DNA of 64,000 bases, from the NCBI GenBank assembly GCA_944472135.2, contig OX235265.1, positions 93,342,984 to 93,406,983 on the forward strand, in the 5' to 3' direction. The notes under the pieces are model-generated. The model worked only from the letters and a program-made list of their open reading frames with translations. It was not told the origin of the DNA and searched no databases. This DNA comes from Trichobilharzia regenti (lineage: Eukaryota > Platyhelminthes > Trematoda > Strigeidida > Schistosomatidae). This document shows positions 32,495 to 43,569 of this stretch, in pieces; position 1 is the stretch's first letter; every line of letters starts with the position of its first letter. The position numbers and the translations under genes were made by a program.

Positions 32495-32650
32495 CCAGTG
32501 GCTGCAAGGTCTACGAGCTCGCTAGCTTTGTAACCAGAAGGTCCTGGTTTCGAATCCCAGTGGGTGCGTGCCGGTGAAGAGTCCAAAACTAGGACGAAAC
32601 AGCTGCTCAGTACTCCTCGGTTTTCCAGTGGCTCTCTAAATATTTGGCCA
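32495..32650 (+). repeat. tRNA-headed hammerhead repeat fragment
   Basis: Head and ribozyme region only: B-box-like GGTTTCGAATCCC near 32545-32557, then GUGAAGA, GUCC/GGAC, GAAAC at 32572-32603. The first base of the CUGANGA box is G, otherwise the core is intact. Confidence 0.7.
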
Positions 32651-32850
32651 TAGAAAAAATGAAGCATATTAATAATCTGCTCATCATCATTTCTAAGCAT
32701 TTTAGATAAGAACAATGCCATCAAGCCCTCATGAACTCCCTGGTACGGTCGACGGTGAGTTGACTTTTATCATGTAACCATGCGTTGATATAGCCTCCCT
32801 ATGCACAGTAAGTCCTTTTTATACTGCCTACCATCGGCGTCTAGGGGGTG

Positions 32851-33035
32851 TGTCGGTGGCACAGTGGTTAGAACTCTCGCCGATCATGCACATGGTCCGA
32901 GGTTCGATCCTCTGCAGACGAAGCACACCTGATATCTAAGGTCGGCCTACGAAATTTTGGCTACCGATATCCATGCTGAAAATTCCATACTTGTACCAAA
33001 AATACAGTGTGGAATCAAGCTGTAATTAAAAATAA
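32851..33035 (+). repeat. tRNA-derived SINE (family with GATATCTA body), copy 1
   Basis: The head TGGCACAGTGGTTAGAACTC (A-box) and GGTTCGATCCTC (B-box, 32909-32920) are spaced like a tRNA gene. The body CACACCTGATATCTAAGG and the tail CAGTGTGGAATCAAGCTGTA match the minus-strand copy at 47573-47398. It ends in an A-rich (AAATA)n run. Acceptor ends do not pair as a functional tRNA, so a SINE rather than a tRNA gene. Confidence 0.8.
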
Positions 33036-33960
33036 AAAATAAATAAAATTGAAAAGCTGGCTACGAACATGTAGGTCTATGTAGGGAAGCTGGAGAACCT
33101 TAAGTTACAAAATTACGGTGTACATTACCTACAGAATCCAATTAGTTCGAATAGTGTGTGCACCTGTTCTGGTCACCAAAAACCCAGCTCTTGATGCTGC
33201 GCCACTGCTAGTTTGTGCATATAACTTCAAATCAAAGACTCATGGGGTGAGAATGGCCCGTTTAAGACAACTACCTCCTTTAATCGGGACGTTTCAGCAG
33301 TATCCCAGCCGTCTCAGAAACTACGAAATTTTTCTTGGTGCATCATTTGTTGTTCATAATGTACAAAGTTGGTGGGTTATTCAACAGTTATATATTGCAC
33401 AACCTGAACATTTTCGTATTTGAAGTTATCGCTGACGTCAGAATTCAGAACACAGCTGTAAAGCCGGGTGTAAAGGCCGAAAAAGAGAGTAGGCTGAAAG
33501 TTAGACAAACAACCCCACCCCGTAAAAATGGAATACAACCACTGCTACTCAAAATTCTTCAGAGCTCTAGCCTGCAGCTTTATGTTCCACTAGTATCGTA
33601 AAGGAAACAAATAATCTAGAGAAAATCATTGGTAATAAAAGAAAACTGAACTGTCTTGGGTCTTAAAACATTTGTGAATAATAATTGAACTTCAAATAAG
33701 TAAAATGACATGTAGTACCTCTACTGAAAAGTAGAAGATACATCTCAGGCATTGAACTTTGTCCCAAGCAAAAGGTTATAGGAATCGCCCCCACGTATCA
33801 GTTTGATGATATTTAGACCGAATCACACATATTATATACAGTAGGGAAATAAGACACACTTCACTTATGTCAAAGTTTCCTTCTAGTTCACGCATCACAT
33901 GTTAAGAGAATTTTATTCATAACCTCCATTACAACGACTAACAATTTACCTAATTATTAG
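33036..33960. other. Mostly unassigned, with a LINE/SINE-like tail at 33420-33615
   Basis: 33540-33615 (AGCCTGCAGCTTTATGTTCC and following) resembles the shared LINE/SINE 3' end. The frame 33118-33423 has no recognised family. Confidence 0.35.
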
Positions 33961-33966
33961 TAAACT

Positions 33967-34200
33967 CGTGCGTCAGTGGCACAATGGCAAGATGTTCGCC
34001 AGCCACATAGATGGTTTGGGGTTCGAGCCCCCAGCCACCGACGCACTCCTTTACCTCACTAAGCCAGTAATAAAACTAGTAGATATGGAAGGTTAGGCAT
34101 GATGCTAGCAACCTCATCTCGTAAACAATAAACACCACTGTTACCGAAACCTCAAGCCTCTAGTTTGAAGTCCTGTGTTCCACTAGGAACGTAAAGGAAT
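33967..34200 (+). repeat. tRNA-derived SINE with LINE-like tail, copy 2
   Basis: Head GTGCGTCAGTGGCACAATGG with B-box-like GGGTTCGAGCCCC near 34019-34031, then the CGACGCACTCCTTTACCTCA body and a tail TGTTCCACTAGGAACGTAAA. Same family as 16085-16325, with a better preserved head. Confidence 0.8.
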
Positions 34201-34584
34201 ACACACAGAAAAAATCTTTTCGTTGTAAATGATGATCTACACTTGTCACATACTTAAAATTCATTCAGTTTTCAGGGAAGAATGTTTACATGCTTATCGA
34301 TTAACAACTTTTAAAATCGATTACTTCTCCTTTTCTGTATCTATCTAACAGCAAATTGTAAACAAAAGGATGTGACAGATACATTTATGAAAAAAAGTTG
34401 AGTCTTGTAGTATATGTATGGCTTTCATTTTCTTAATACTGGCAAATCTAAATGCATGTTGTGTTTTTCTTTCAAAAGACTTTAGTTCCACCCCCACCCC
34501 ACCCCACCCCAACGTGATCCTACATACTATCCTTTATCCAGCATAGGATATTTGAATGCAAGGATTTTTGTTCTGAGTAGAATT
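34201..34584. other. AT-rich spacer with one C-rich block
   Basis: No gene. Contains the C-tract at 34488-34510. Confidence 0.5.
34488..34510 (-). repeat. G-quadruplex-capable tract
   Basis: On the minus strand four runs of at least four G are separated by single T residues, an unusually strong G4 pattern for this AT-rich region. Confidence 0.7.
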
Positions 34585-34840
34585 AGAATAATCTGCATGA
34601 TTCGCCGAAGAAAATGGAGATGAGTCGGGGGGACACTTAGAAGGCAGTTGAGTGACAACACACACACACTAGGCAGGTCATTGAATAGGAAACGATGAGT
34701 TGATAGTGGGTTGGAGGATGAAGCAGAGGAGATCGTGTGGGAAGATGAAGGCTTACAGGCAGCTAAAGAGAACAGAAGGAAATACAGGCATGCCTTTCAA
34801 GCCTGATGTCCTACTCGTAAAAAATTCAATGCTTTTGCCA
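34585..34840 (+). mobile_element. RTE-type LINE 3' fragment, old
   Basis: Follows the LINE C-terminal/3' pattern (AGGCAGTTGAGTGAC, GAGGAGATCGTGTGG, CAAGCCTGATGTCCTACTCG) with heavy divergence. Confidence 0.5.
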
Positions 34841-35149
34841 ATGAATATAATTTAACTCTGTCAGGTCTGTCGTATTTAATCTGTTGTACATAAAGCGAGT
34901 AAAATTAAAAGTTTCGAAATGGAAAGTTTTATTGTATCATTTTTCTTTCAGCTTAAAAGTACATTTAGAAATGCGAATAAATTGTTCACTATAGGACTAG
35001 AATGAATGTTAATATGGTCTTTTATTATATCACTGTTTGTTCATTTCTGTTAAATAGTGGAATAATATCACTTTTGTCGACTGTTTCACTATTTTTGTAT
35101 GAAAGAATTGATCCCATGGCAGTGAACATAAAGAGACATTCTTTTTTGT

Positions 35150-35625
35150 TTGAGAATTTCGTCATGAGTTGACATCAGTTAGAGAACCATTGGAAAACCA
35201 CCACGAAGTTCTGGACATCTGGCTGTTTCATCAGCTAAGACTCTTCATCAGCACTCACCTACCATCAGGGTTTGAACCCAGGACCTTCTGCTTACAAAGC
35301 TAGTAAACTCGTAGACCATCAAGCCACTTGGACCCGATCCAATGGCCAGCCAGTTCATGAATTCCAACTTCTGGCAATTCATGACATAGCGTGACCACTT
35401 TGCAATATTTTCTTCGATACGTTACTGTCCCATCTTCAACCTGTTTCATCCTACTGATCACGGTTTCCCTCTAGAACTCTAGGTCACTGACTGAATAGGG
35501 CCAGTCGATAGTGAGCTTCAGATGGATTTTCAGTACTCCTAGGTTTTCAAGTAGTTCTCTAACTGATGTCAGCTCATGATGAAATCCTCCAACCAATCAG
35601 ACTAGATCCCTACAAAAACCAATAC
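35150..35625 (-). repeat. tRNA-headed hammerhead repeat, minus strand
   Basis: B-box-like block (rc at 35268-35280), hammerhead relic at 35190-35250 with GAAAC and UGAUGAAGA, then the tRNA-like body. A plus-strand tail piece follows at 35530-35620, so this is another inverted joint. Confidence 0.65.
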
Positions 35626-36160
35626 TTGAATAAAAGACATTCGTTTTATAAATCTTATATAAAAACAACTTAGAATATTATTCTGAGAAACTATAAGTTT
35701 TAAGGCAACAAATTCCTTCTTATTAGAAATATTCATATATAGCACTCTTTCGAAAAACCAGGTCACTGTCGAGAAAGAGATCAACGTAGATGAAGACAGT
35801 GAAAGGTAGCAAGTGAAACCTAATCAACCAAACGGGAGGAACAAAAAACAGATGTTGTCGACCACTTCAAAGGACCCCATGCATTGACTGCTATCAGTGA
35901 TTATGAACATTCAAAGTTTTTTTAATTGGTTTTGGTAGCCAACATGAAGGCATGAGTGATTCGATTGTGTACAAGTTAGAAGAAGACGAAAGCATACGAA
36001 TAAAATAACAATACTTTCCTCTGAAAAAAAATTGGTTTGGAGACTTAATACAAAATACTGATTTTAACAATCGAAGAATGAAATTTCTTCTCATCCATTG
36101 TGTTTTGGAATTAAAGTAGACATGTGTGCTTATGGGTTGTCGATTCAGATCGTCTTCGGA
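35626..36160. other. Unassigned intron sequence
   Basis: No feature supported. Confidence 0.4.
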
Positions 36161-36169
36161 AATCATAGG

Positions 36170-36850
36170 ATATTAGGATTAATTTCCTTGACAAGTGCTA
36201 CCTGCATTTCATCCGAAAAAATACTATTAATAGTCACAGAAATGCCAATGAATACCAATACTTTGGCAGAACTGTTCACCCTGAATGGCATAAAGTTAAT
36301 GACAGACAAAAAGTCAGCAAGACCAGATAGAATTCCTTGAAAAGCACTGCATACAGATATAGAGGCCTAAGATGACTTACTGACGCCACTACTATAGAAA
36401 TTTTGGATGAAATGAAAGGTAGCGGAAAAGTTAATTTTTCATACTGCCATTGAAACTGGCTCACACTCATACTTTTATGTATCCCAGACAAAATGTTGAG
36501 TCACACCCTCCTGGAAAGAGTGGCACATGTCATGGATAAAAGAATGTGCCCGAAACAGACTGGATTTGTGAAAAAATAATTTATACTTTATAAAAATTCA
36601 AACATTATGTATCATCGTCGAACAGAATACAGGAAGCGATCAACTCTCTACCTCAGCTCCATCCATAATCGAAAAGGTTTTTGTCGGCGTCGACAGTAAA
36701 AATAATTTGTAAACTGCTTCAGTGTCTCAAAGTGCGCTGCCACAAAGACTTATAAACCTTTTTCAACGGCTACATCATGTTACAACATCTCTAGTAATTC
36801 AAAACAGAGAGTTTACAGAAGCAACCGAAGTACAGAGAAAAGTAAGACAA
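36170..36850 (+). mobile_element. LINE reverse-transcriptase N-terminal fragment
   Basis: Broken frames follow the RT fingers region: LAELFTLNGIKLMTDKKSARPDRIP, LLTPLL and KFW, later KMLSHTLLERVAHVMDKRMCP-like and QTGF, then LPQRLINLFQRLHH (36735-36775), the GVPxKLINL block before the palm. No catalytic box reached. Confidence 0.6.
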
Positions 36851-37037
36851 CACTGTCTACTAAAACTGATAAACCTCTATACTGTGAGGAACGGTATAAT
36901 GAGATGCAAATTTTATCCATACTTAACACACTCCTCAGGTGAACTTTAATAGGTCAATTATTCATAATTTAAATAAAATTTTGAAGTCGCTGATCATTTT
37001 TACAAAACGAACAACTATCTTGAAACACATAAAAAGA

Positions 37038-37997
37038 TTATTATTATTTATTATTATTATTTCCGTTAATTCCTAAAGGAACATAGGGCTTCAGCCGAAT
37101 GTCTCCAGTGCGTTCGGTTCTCTGCTAGAGTTTTCAGCTGGCTCCAGGTCTCCTCACATGCTTTCCCCTCCTCTTCACATGACCCCCTCCATGTCACCCC
37201 AACCTCACAGTGACGACCAACTCGCCGCTTCCCATTCGGGTTCTACTCGACAGCTTGTCTAGTGATGTCACTTGGCCAGCCAATCCACCTCCATTTTTCT
37301 TGCAGATTTGTTGCACAATCGGTTCCAGGTTGGTTTGCCCCTAGAGATCCCTGTTGCTGATCTTTTCTGGCTAGCCATCTGATCTTGAGTATTGAGCGAA
37401 GGCAGCTGTTAATGAAGGTCTGTAGTTTGTTTGAGGTCCTCACATTGAAGTTGAAAATCTGGATCTTATTTTCATCTTCATATTGATTGCTGTTTACCTG
37501 CACATATACTTGAGAGTAATGAAAGCTTGTCTTGCTTTCCCGATCCCCTCTGCTTTGATATCCTCGTCAGTTCCGTTCGCCTGTAGTTGAAACGATACTT
37601 CCCAGGTAGGTAAAGGAGGTTGCCTATTTCAGATGCCTCGTTGTCTGTTGTTGTTGCTGTTGCTGTTGGCCAGGAATCTTCATCCCCTACCTCTGTTTTT
37701 TTTTCTATCTTTACTTAGAGTCCTATCTTTGATGCTTCTTCTGCCAACTTGTTGCTTTTCACTTGCATATCTTCCAGTTTGTGGAAATCAGACAGATATC
37801 ATCGGCAAAATCCAGATACTCCAAGTTTTTGTGTGAGTCCATTTTATGCCTGTTTCCTCGCTACTCAGCCTGCTGTCTGCCACATTATCCAATCTACTGC
37901 AATCAGGAAAATCATTGGCGACAGTAGACAGCCTTATCTTACTCCCGTCTTCACTTTGAAGCATTCCGTAATTTCTAATTTGTTTGAATAAAAGCAA
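37038..37997 (-). mobile_element. RTE-type LINE, 5'-truncated, minus strand (subfamily 2)
   Basis: Tail (AAT)n at 37038-37060, then on the minus strand the 37503-37243 frame reads LQTFINSCLRSILKIRWLARKDQQQGSLGANQPGTD. Upstream, EETGIKWTHTKTWSIWILPMIS (37860-37790) is the LEDLDFADD region out of frame, so a frameshift lies at the active site. Confidence 0.8.
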
Positions 37998-38189
37998 AGT
38001 TTGACATACTTTTTTCTTTATATCTATGGAATTATTTGTTAGGCAAATTCAATTTTAGGGGTCTTCCTAGTCTTGAACCACTAGGCTGCGTGTTGCCTTC
38101 AGCCTGTCCGGTGATAAACCAAGAAACAGTTGGTAGACTGTGAATGAATTCCACTAATATTCGTTGTAAGACAAATCTAGCTGGTATAA

Positions 38190-38640
38190 TATTTTGAGAA
38201 GTATGAATAATTTATCTCCCGTGTGAGGTGGTAAGATAGAGTAGGCAATATTGAGGTTAGGCATCCGTCGAGTGCTAGGTAAGGAGGAGGGGAAATCAAT
38301 CGACGAGGCTGTGATGTTACACTGGTTGAGATGGTTAGGATATGTGTTACGTATGCCTAGTCATCTCCTTCCTCGACTTATGGGCAATGTTAGCTGACAT
38401 AGGGTCAAGCTGGAAAAGAGGTAGCGGCGGTCAAACCAAAAGATGGCTTCTTCAGTCAATGAAATACACAACAGTTAGTTTAAGCCAATCACTTAAGAAG
38501 GTTTGGAGTAGCTTCCTGGTTGGGGTCCTTGGGACTGTAAAACCTAGTGGCCGGAAACAATTGGTGATATGGCTCAAAGTAATCATTGTCAGTGGCTAGA
38601 GCAGATGTATCCACTCCTTGTATTTTATGATTTCCAATGA
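38190..38640 (+). mobile_element. Non-LTR retrotransposon 3' end (different lineage)
   Basis: Reads IRRVLGKEEGKSIDEAVMLHWLRWLGYVLRMP (38260-38360), then SWKRGSGGQTKRW and PGWGP in shifted frames, ending WLEQMYPLL. LRWLGHVLRMP is the C-terminal motif of many schistosome RTE/Perere-type LINEs. Only the last 450 bp is present. Confidence 0.7.
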
Positions 38641-38999
38641 AACTATATCATTCTTCGTTATTACTGTTCTTTTGCCTCACTCCTCTGTTTACTGTCTGTA
38701 TTATGCATTTCTTCTACTTTCTTCTGTTGCTTTGTGTGCTACATGGAGGGAGTGTAGCGACTTAAACTGCTGCACATCGGTGCAAAGTTCTATGCCGAAA
38801 ACAGACAGACAGGCAGAAATATATAACAATTAGAAAAGCTCAGTTTTCATTTAGGTAAAGCTGAACTTCACCATACACACTTGTGACAATTCATTTTCAC
38901 AAAGCTGAAGAAGACGGACGATATGTGAGAGAAATTTACGTCTGTCTGCTCTTACTTTATAACTGTATTTCGCGCGTATTACTCGAACTGCTACCTCAA

Positions 39000-40070
39000 A
39001 TTCATCAACATTGAAAAGGCCTTAAATAAAGTTGGCTGTGGATTGAGTGATTTAGGAATTGTTTCGGCACTAGAGAGTGCTCTAGACCTTATAGCAGCTT
39101 CATTTGGCAGCTATATGAGGATGCCAAGTGACAAGTTTTATTCACAATGGAAAACATAGCAAAGCTTTTAGAGTGAAGTCAGGTGTAAGACAACAAGCTG
39201 TCCACCGTCATCGATGACGTCACTGACTATGATGAATTGGATCATGTAAATGACCATGAGGAACAATCCAATCAGACAAACATATATTGGACACATGAAA
39301 TGATTCCAGAATATATGGACTTCACGGGTTATTTGTGCGCAATGCCAGACAATCTCGAAGGCCTACAGGTGGAAACCAACAATTTGACAGAGGAAGTAGT
39401 GAAGACTAGACTCCGAGCGATCATAGCAAAAACACCAACATAATGAAAAACCCTGGCCAACAACAACAACAACAAGCATCAATCACCATCAACGGGATAA
39501 ATCTAAAGGATATTACTCCTATCATTTATCTTGCTGGACAGCACTGTCTCAGCTACAGTTGAACAGTATAGATGCGAATGTCGAAGTCAGCCAGGATCGG
39601 AAAGGTAAAACAATTCTTCATAAAAATTTGAAACCACTGTCGAAATCTACTGCACTCTGCATGAACAAAAAGGCTCAGTTTTTCAACACTAATATGTCAA
39701 ATCAGTCAGTGTTTCTACATAGTTCACAGATTACTTGACGCACACGTCATCAGACATTTATCAACTGCTACCTTCAACCAATAATGAAGATCACTGGATA
39801 ACCAGAAAGTATTAACAGAAAACAAATGGAGATAGGAAGGAAAGACGTTGAGGAAACCAGCGACTGACCCTACTGGTCACGCAGGCACTATAATGTAGCC
39901 CTGATAAAGGAAGGACGAGTTCACCGTCGTTCCGAAAAGGTGATATCCAGGAGATTGTGTGAGGTGAAAATGGAGGCTTATAGGCGACCGTGAACCCAGC
40001 TTTGGAGAGGACTGAATAGAAAAGGGGGAAAGGAAAAGGAGATGCTCGTAACCTAGAGCGATAATTACAC
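39000..40070 (+). mobile_element. RTE-type LINE, divergent subfamily, 5'-truncated
   Basis: Begins at FINIEKALNKVGCG (RT motif A, FIDFEKAFD in the family, first Asp changed to Asn), passes HNGKHSKAFRVKSGV (39150-39190) and a SLTMMNWIM block. The active-site region (39300-39330) is DFTG rather than FADD. The C-terminal region is traceable to about 40060. The most diverged LINE copy here that still spans this length. Confidence 0.65.
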
Positions 40071-40074
40071 TATT

Positions 40075-40470
40075 CTATGGTTTGGTTTGTAAGGGTTAGT
40101 TTTATTTCTACGAGTTGATCCCGGATTGATATGAGTTAGAAAACCACTGAAAAACCGCCACTAGTTTGAGAATCATAGGCAGTACGTATCCACCAACAGT
40201 ATTCGATCCCACGACCTTCCGGTTACAAGCTAGCAAGCTCGTATACCATTCAGCCACTGGGACCTGACTCCTCAATGGCCAGCCCGTGAATTCTAACTTC
40301 TACCAATTCATGATTCAGCGCAACCCCAACCATTGTCCTAGGTGGGACATCCATCCTCATATGTGACGTCTGGATGGAGCTCACTGGTCACGACTTCTCA
40401 CTAGAACTGACTCCAGGAAATTGCGTCCTGTAGCAAGTCACTAGCGAGCATCAGATTAATATTCTATAGT
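40075..40470 (-). repeat. tRNA-headed hammerhead repeat, left arm of inverted pair
   Basis: Complete minus-strand monomer of about 395 bp. Start rc CTATAGAATATTAATCTGATG at 40470-40450, B-box-like block near 40200-40215, ribozyme site with a 20-bp deletion, and end rc CTTACAAACCAAACC near 40080. Confidence 0.75.
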
Positions 40471-40479
40471 TAGGTTTAT

Positions 40480-40860
40480 AAGGGTAACTTGCTACAGGAT
40501 TGAGTTTCCTGGAGTCATTTCTAGTGAGAAGTCATGACCAGTGAGGTCCACCCAGATGTCACGTGTGAGGGTGGATGTCCCACCTAGGACAATGGTTGAG
40601 GTTGCACTAAATCACGAATTTGTAGAAGTTAGAATTCACGGGCTGGCCATTGAGGAGTCGGTTCCCATTGGCTGAATGGTATACGAGCTTGCTAGCTTGT
40701 AACCAGAAGGTCGTGGGTTCGATCCTTGGTGGTGGGCGCGTACTGCCTATGATTCCCAAACTAGTGGTATGAAATAGCTGTCCAGTACTCCTTGGCGGTT
40801 TTTCAATGGTTCTCTAACTGATATCAATCCATATGATCAACTCGTAATTACAGTATCCAG
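40480..40860 (+). repeat. tRNA-headed hammerhead repeat, right arm of inverted pair
   Basis: Mirror of the left arm. Stem I GUACUG/CAGUAC and stem II are kept at 40744-40790, but the core reads CUAUGA (one base short of CUGANGA), a shared defect of this subfamily that also occurs near 25905. Confidence 0.75.
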
Positions 40861-41490
40861 CAAAAGTTTGAGTACATTACAGAAAGACATATGAGCCGTA
40901 TGCTTTGTAGGGATTTATTCAAGAAAATATCTTTACCATATATAATTCACCATTGCTTTATATATAAAAACATCATTTTAAAAAATATCTTTCACCAATT
41001 TTAATTTTAAAAATATTAGCTACACAAATAAGCGCCTCAGTTAAAAATTTCCAACAATCTTAAATGAACAAGTCATTGCCATTTGCAAATGGGGAAATTC
41101 ATCGAAATGATCTGTTATTATTTTGATTATCATTATCTCATCAATGTAAGCAGTAGTAAGTAATTAGGTCAACTGACAATAGATATAACCGCTTTCGGTT
41201 ATAATGAGAAAATAAAAACTCTTGTTGTTATTCATTTTAAAAAAGCTTTTTATGGTGAAGAGAGACACTATTACTGCAGTGATTTACTTCTGAGATGTGA
41301 CCAGTTTATTTGGTGTATAGTTAACAACAAAAAGATAAAAAAAAGAGTAAGTGAAGATTTGGTCAAATATTTGTTGTTTTATCGATTTTCTTTCAGTTCA
41401 TACGTTTTCTTACCAAGAGAAAAAATATTATACATACACTATAGATTCATTTAATTCAATTTTAGACTTTCCCGTGCATTGATTCGATCG
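40861..41490. other. AT-rich intron sequence
   Basis: No feature supported. Confidence 0.4.
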
Positions 41491-41760
41491 AAGTGCTCTA
41501 TCTCAGGTTGAAATGTCTGTCAGCTTCTTGTGCAGATGCTTCGACGATGTCTGCGCATGTCATTAGTAGTTACCTGGTGGACGGTGACTAGCAGTGGGAT
41601 CCAGGATGCTCATTTCGTCCTATTTGGAACTCGTCCGCAAGCTGGATATACTTGCATTATGCTGTAAGTGATAATGTTCCCACCGAGGCTCGAACCCAGT
41701 ATCTGTTGCACAAGAGGTGGTTATCATGACCCAAATGATCCACTGGATAACTCTTAGGCG
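41491..41760 (-). repeat. Sm-alpha-like satellite unit
   Basis: Minus-strand unit with a B-box-like GGGTTCGAGCCTC near 41697-41685 and the hammerhead at 41591-41650, the Sm-alpha spacing (about 45 nt between them). Confidence 0.75.
41591..41650 (-). ncRNA. Sm-alpha-type hammerhead ribozyme
   Basis: Minus strand: CGGACGA (U4 of the CUGANGA box changed to G), GUUCC/GGAC stem II with loop AAAUA, GAAA, and AUC at the cleavage position followed by CUGGAUCCCACUGC. The last block is nearly identical to the published Sm-alpha ribozyme 3' strand. One core change probably reduces activity. Confidence 0.7.
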
Positions 41761-42705
41761 TTTGAAGAACCTAGAAGACCTGGATTTCGCGTGTGGATGA
41801 TTTATGTTTGATGTCACACAAAGTCGAAGACTTACAAGCAAAAACCGACAAACTAGTAGAGGAAGCAGCCAGCAAAGACAGGACTCCATGTGAACATAGA
41901 CAAGACGGAAGTTATGAAAATAACCGACCAGTTAATGACAACAACAGCAACATCCAGCGCCAGTCACCATCAACGGGAGGGATTTCAAAGAGGTCACTTC
42001 ATTCACTCACTTTTCTAGCATTGAGCATTATCTCAACTACACGAGGAGTGGACGAGGATGTCAAATCAAGCGAGAATTGGGAAGGCGAGTGAGAAACACA
42101 TTCATCAACCTGAAACCAATCTGGAAATCTTCGTCACTCAGCCAGCATCAACAACAACATTCCGTCGGATTTTCAATACAAACGTGGTCAAGTCAGTCAG
42201 GTCTTCTATACGGATGAGAAACTTGGCGGGTGGGTCACAAAGAATATTTCCAACAGCCTGTTGCAGACCTTTATAAACAACTAACTGTCTTCGCTGGATG
42301 TATACTGAAGATCAGATGGCCGGGCCGGGCCGGGCCGGAAAGAATCACCGACAAGAAACTATGGGATCGAACAAAACAAAACAAGAACAAACCAACCGCC
42401 AACCAACAAATATGCAGGAGAAAGGTGAGATGGATGGATTGGATACTCACTCGCTGAGGAGGCCGCCGCTGGGTGACATCGCGCGCGCGTCAGGCCATTT
42501 CTCGATTGGAACCGGGCCGAAAGGGAAGCGGCGAGTTGGTCGTCAGTGCAAGGGTGACATGGAGGAGACCGTGTGAAGAAGAGTATGGACTAACATGGAT
42601 GAATGAAGGTGAAAAGTAGAGGAGAAGACAGAAGCAAGTGGAGACGTGCAATTGAAGCCCTATTTTCCACTGGGAACCCAAAGGAACAATATTAATAATA
42701 TAATA
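41760..42705 (+). mobile_element. RTE-type LINE, 5'-truncated (subfamily 1)
   Basis: Sister of 8061-9272. Recognisable DDLCLMSHKVEDLQAKTDKLVEEAA (41793-41870), NTFINLKP-type block and LKIRWPGRAG near 42300-42345, with a CCGGG short tandem repeat there. It ends in AAT-rich tract 42690-42705. It starts at the LEDLDFA block, much later than the copies at 8061 and 57560. Confidence 0.8.
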
Positions 42706-42709
42706 AATG

Positions 42710-42989
42710 CATATTCTCTCCACCTCTGATATGATTTTAAAAAAATGATTTGAACATGAAACAATCCTACTGAGAATTGCAATGGATATTTGAGTTCGTC
42801 CCTTGAGAGAGGGAGAGAGAGAGTAAAATTTTAGCATTCTCTGTTTATTCTTCTAAAAAATACCTAGAACAGTCATAACTTTATTTCAAGTAGAAAACTA
42901 CGGAGCTTGATATAAGTTTAAGTATACTTATACTTATATCAATAATTCATATGGTCTTCCTACTAAAAAGCTTATCAATAAACTCACAC
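42710..42989. other. Spacer
   Basis: Only a short (GA)n tract at about 42806-42823. Confidence 0.4.
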
Positions 42990-43565
42990 GACTTTTGCAA
43001 ACAGAAGCAAGATTCACAAACCATCGGATTTTTCATACATTTATTCCCCTTAATGAATTTGAACAAAGCAAGAACTACAGTTTTAGCAGAATAAAATGGT
43101 ACCATCTTTTATTTCGTTGCCTTCTCGTCAGCTGCTTACATGGCAAAGACATTATTAAATATATCTACAACAACAATTTTAACATACTTGCACAGAGTTA
43201 AGTTTAAACAAAAAAAATCAATCGATCAATATACGCATACACTAAAAATATATACATATATAAATATGCAATATTAACCACTATTCCGAACAACAATAAT
43301 AATCAAACACAATGGAAACTTTTAGCATTTCACATTCGGATGAAAGAGAGGTGAAATTATCCAGTTACCAGGGCAAAGAAAGGCTGATAACCGCTTCTTT
43401 CTGTACGCAAAAATCAGGTTTCAGGCGCTTGATGGAAATGGCTTCAGCAAACTTAAGGAGAACTGAGCTATTTTGCTTATTGATAATTTTGAACGACTTT
43501 TCAACGTCCACCTCATGACCCGTGTCGAGAAGATGCCTGGTGATGGCACTATTTAAAGCATTTGT
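42990..43565 (-). mobile_element. PLE 3' end, minus strand, left flank
   Basis: Minus-strand 43565-43312 is open: LRLKGTNALNSAITRHLLDT, KSFKIINKQNSSVLLKFAEA, LKPDFCVQKEAVISLSLPW and a stop, the PLE C-terminus. The 3' UTR follows to 42990 and contains a CUGACGA...GAAAU hammerhead-like relic near 43130-43100. Matches 44510-45240. Confidence 0.8.
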
Positions 43566-43569
43566 TCCC

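Noticed and set aside
33118..33601. Two overlapping plus-strand frames as a gene
   Set aside because: No motif; the end overlaps a LINE/SINE-like tail.
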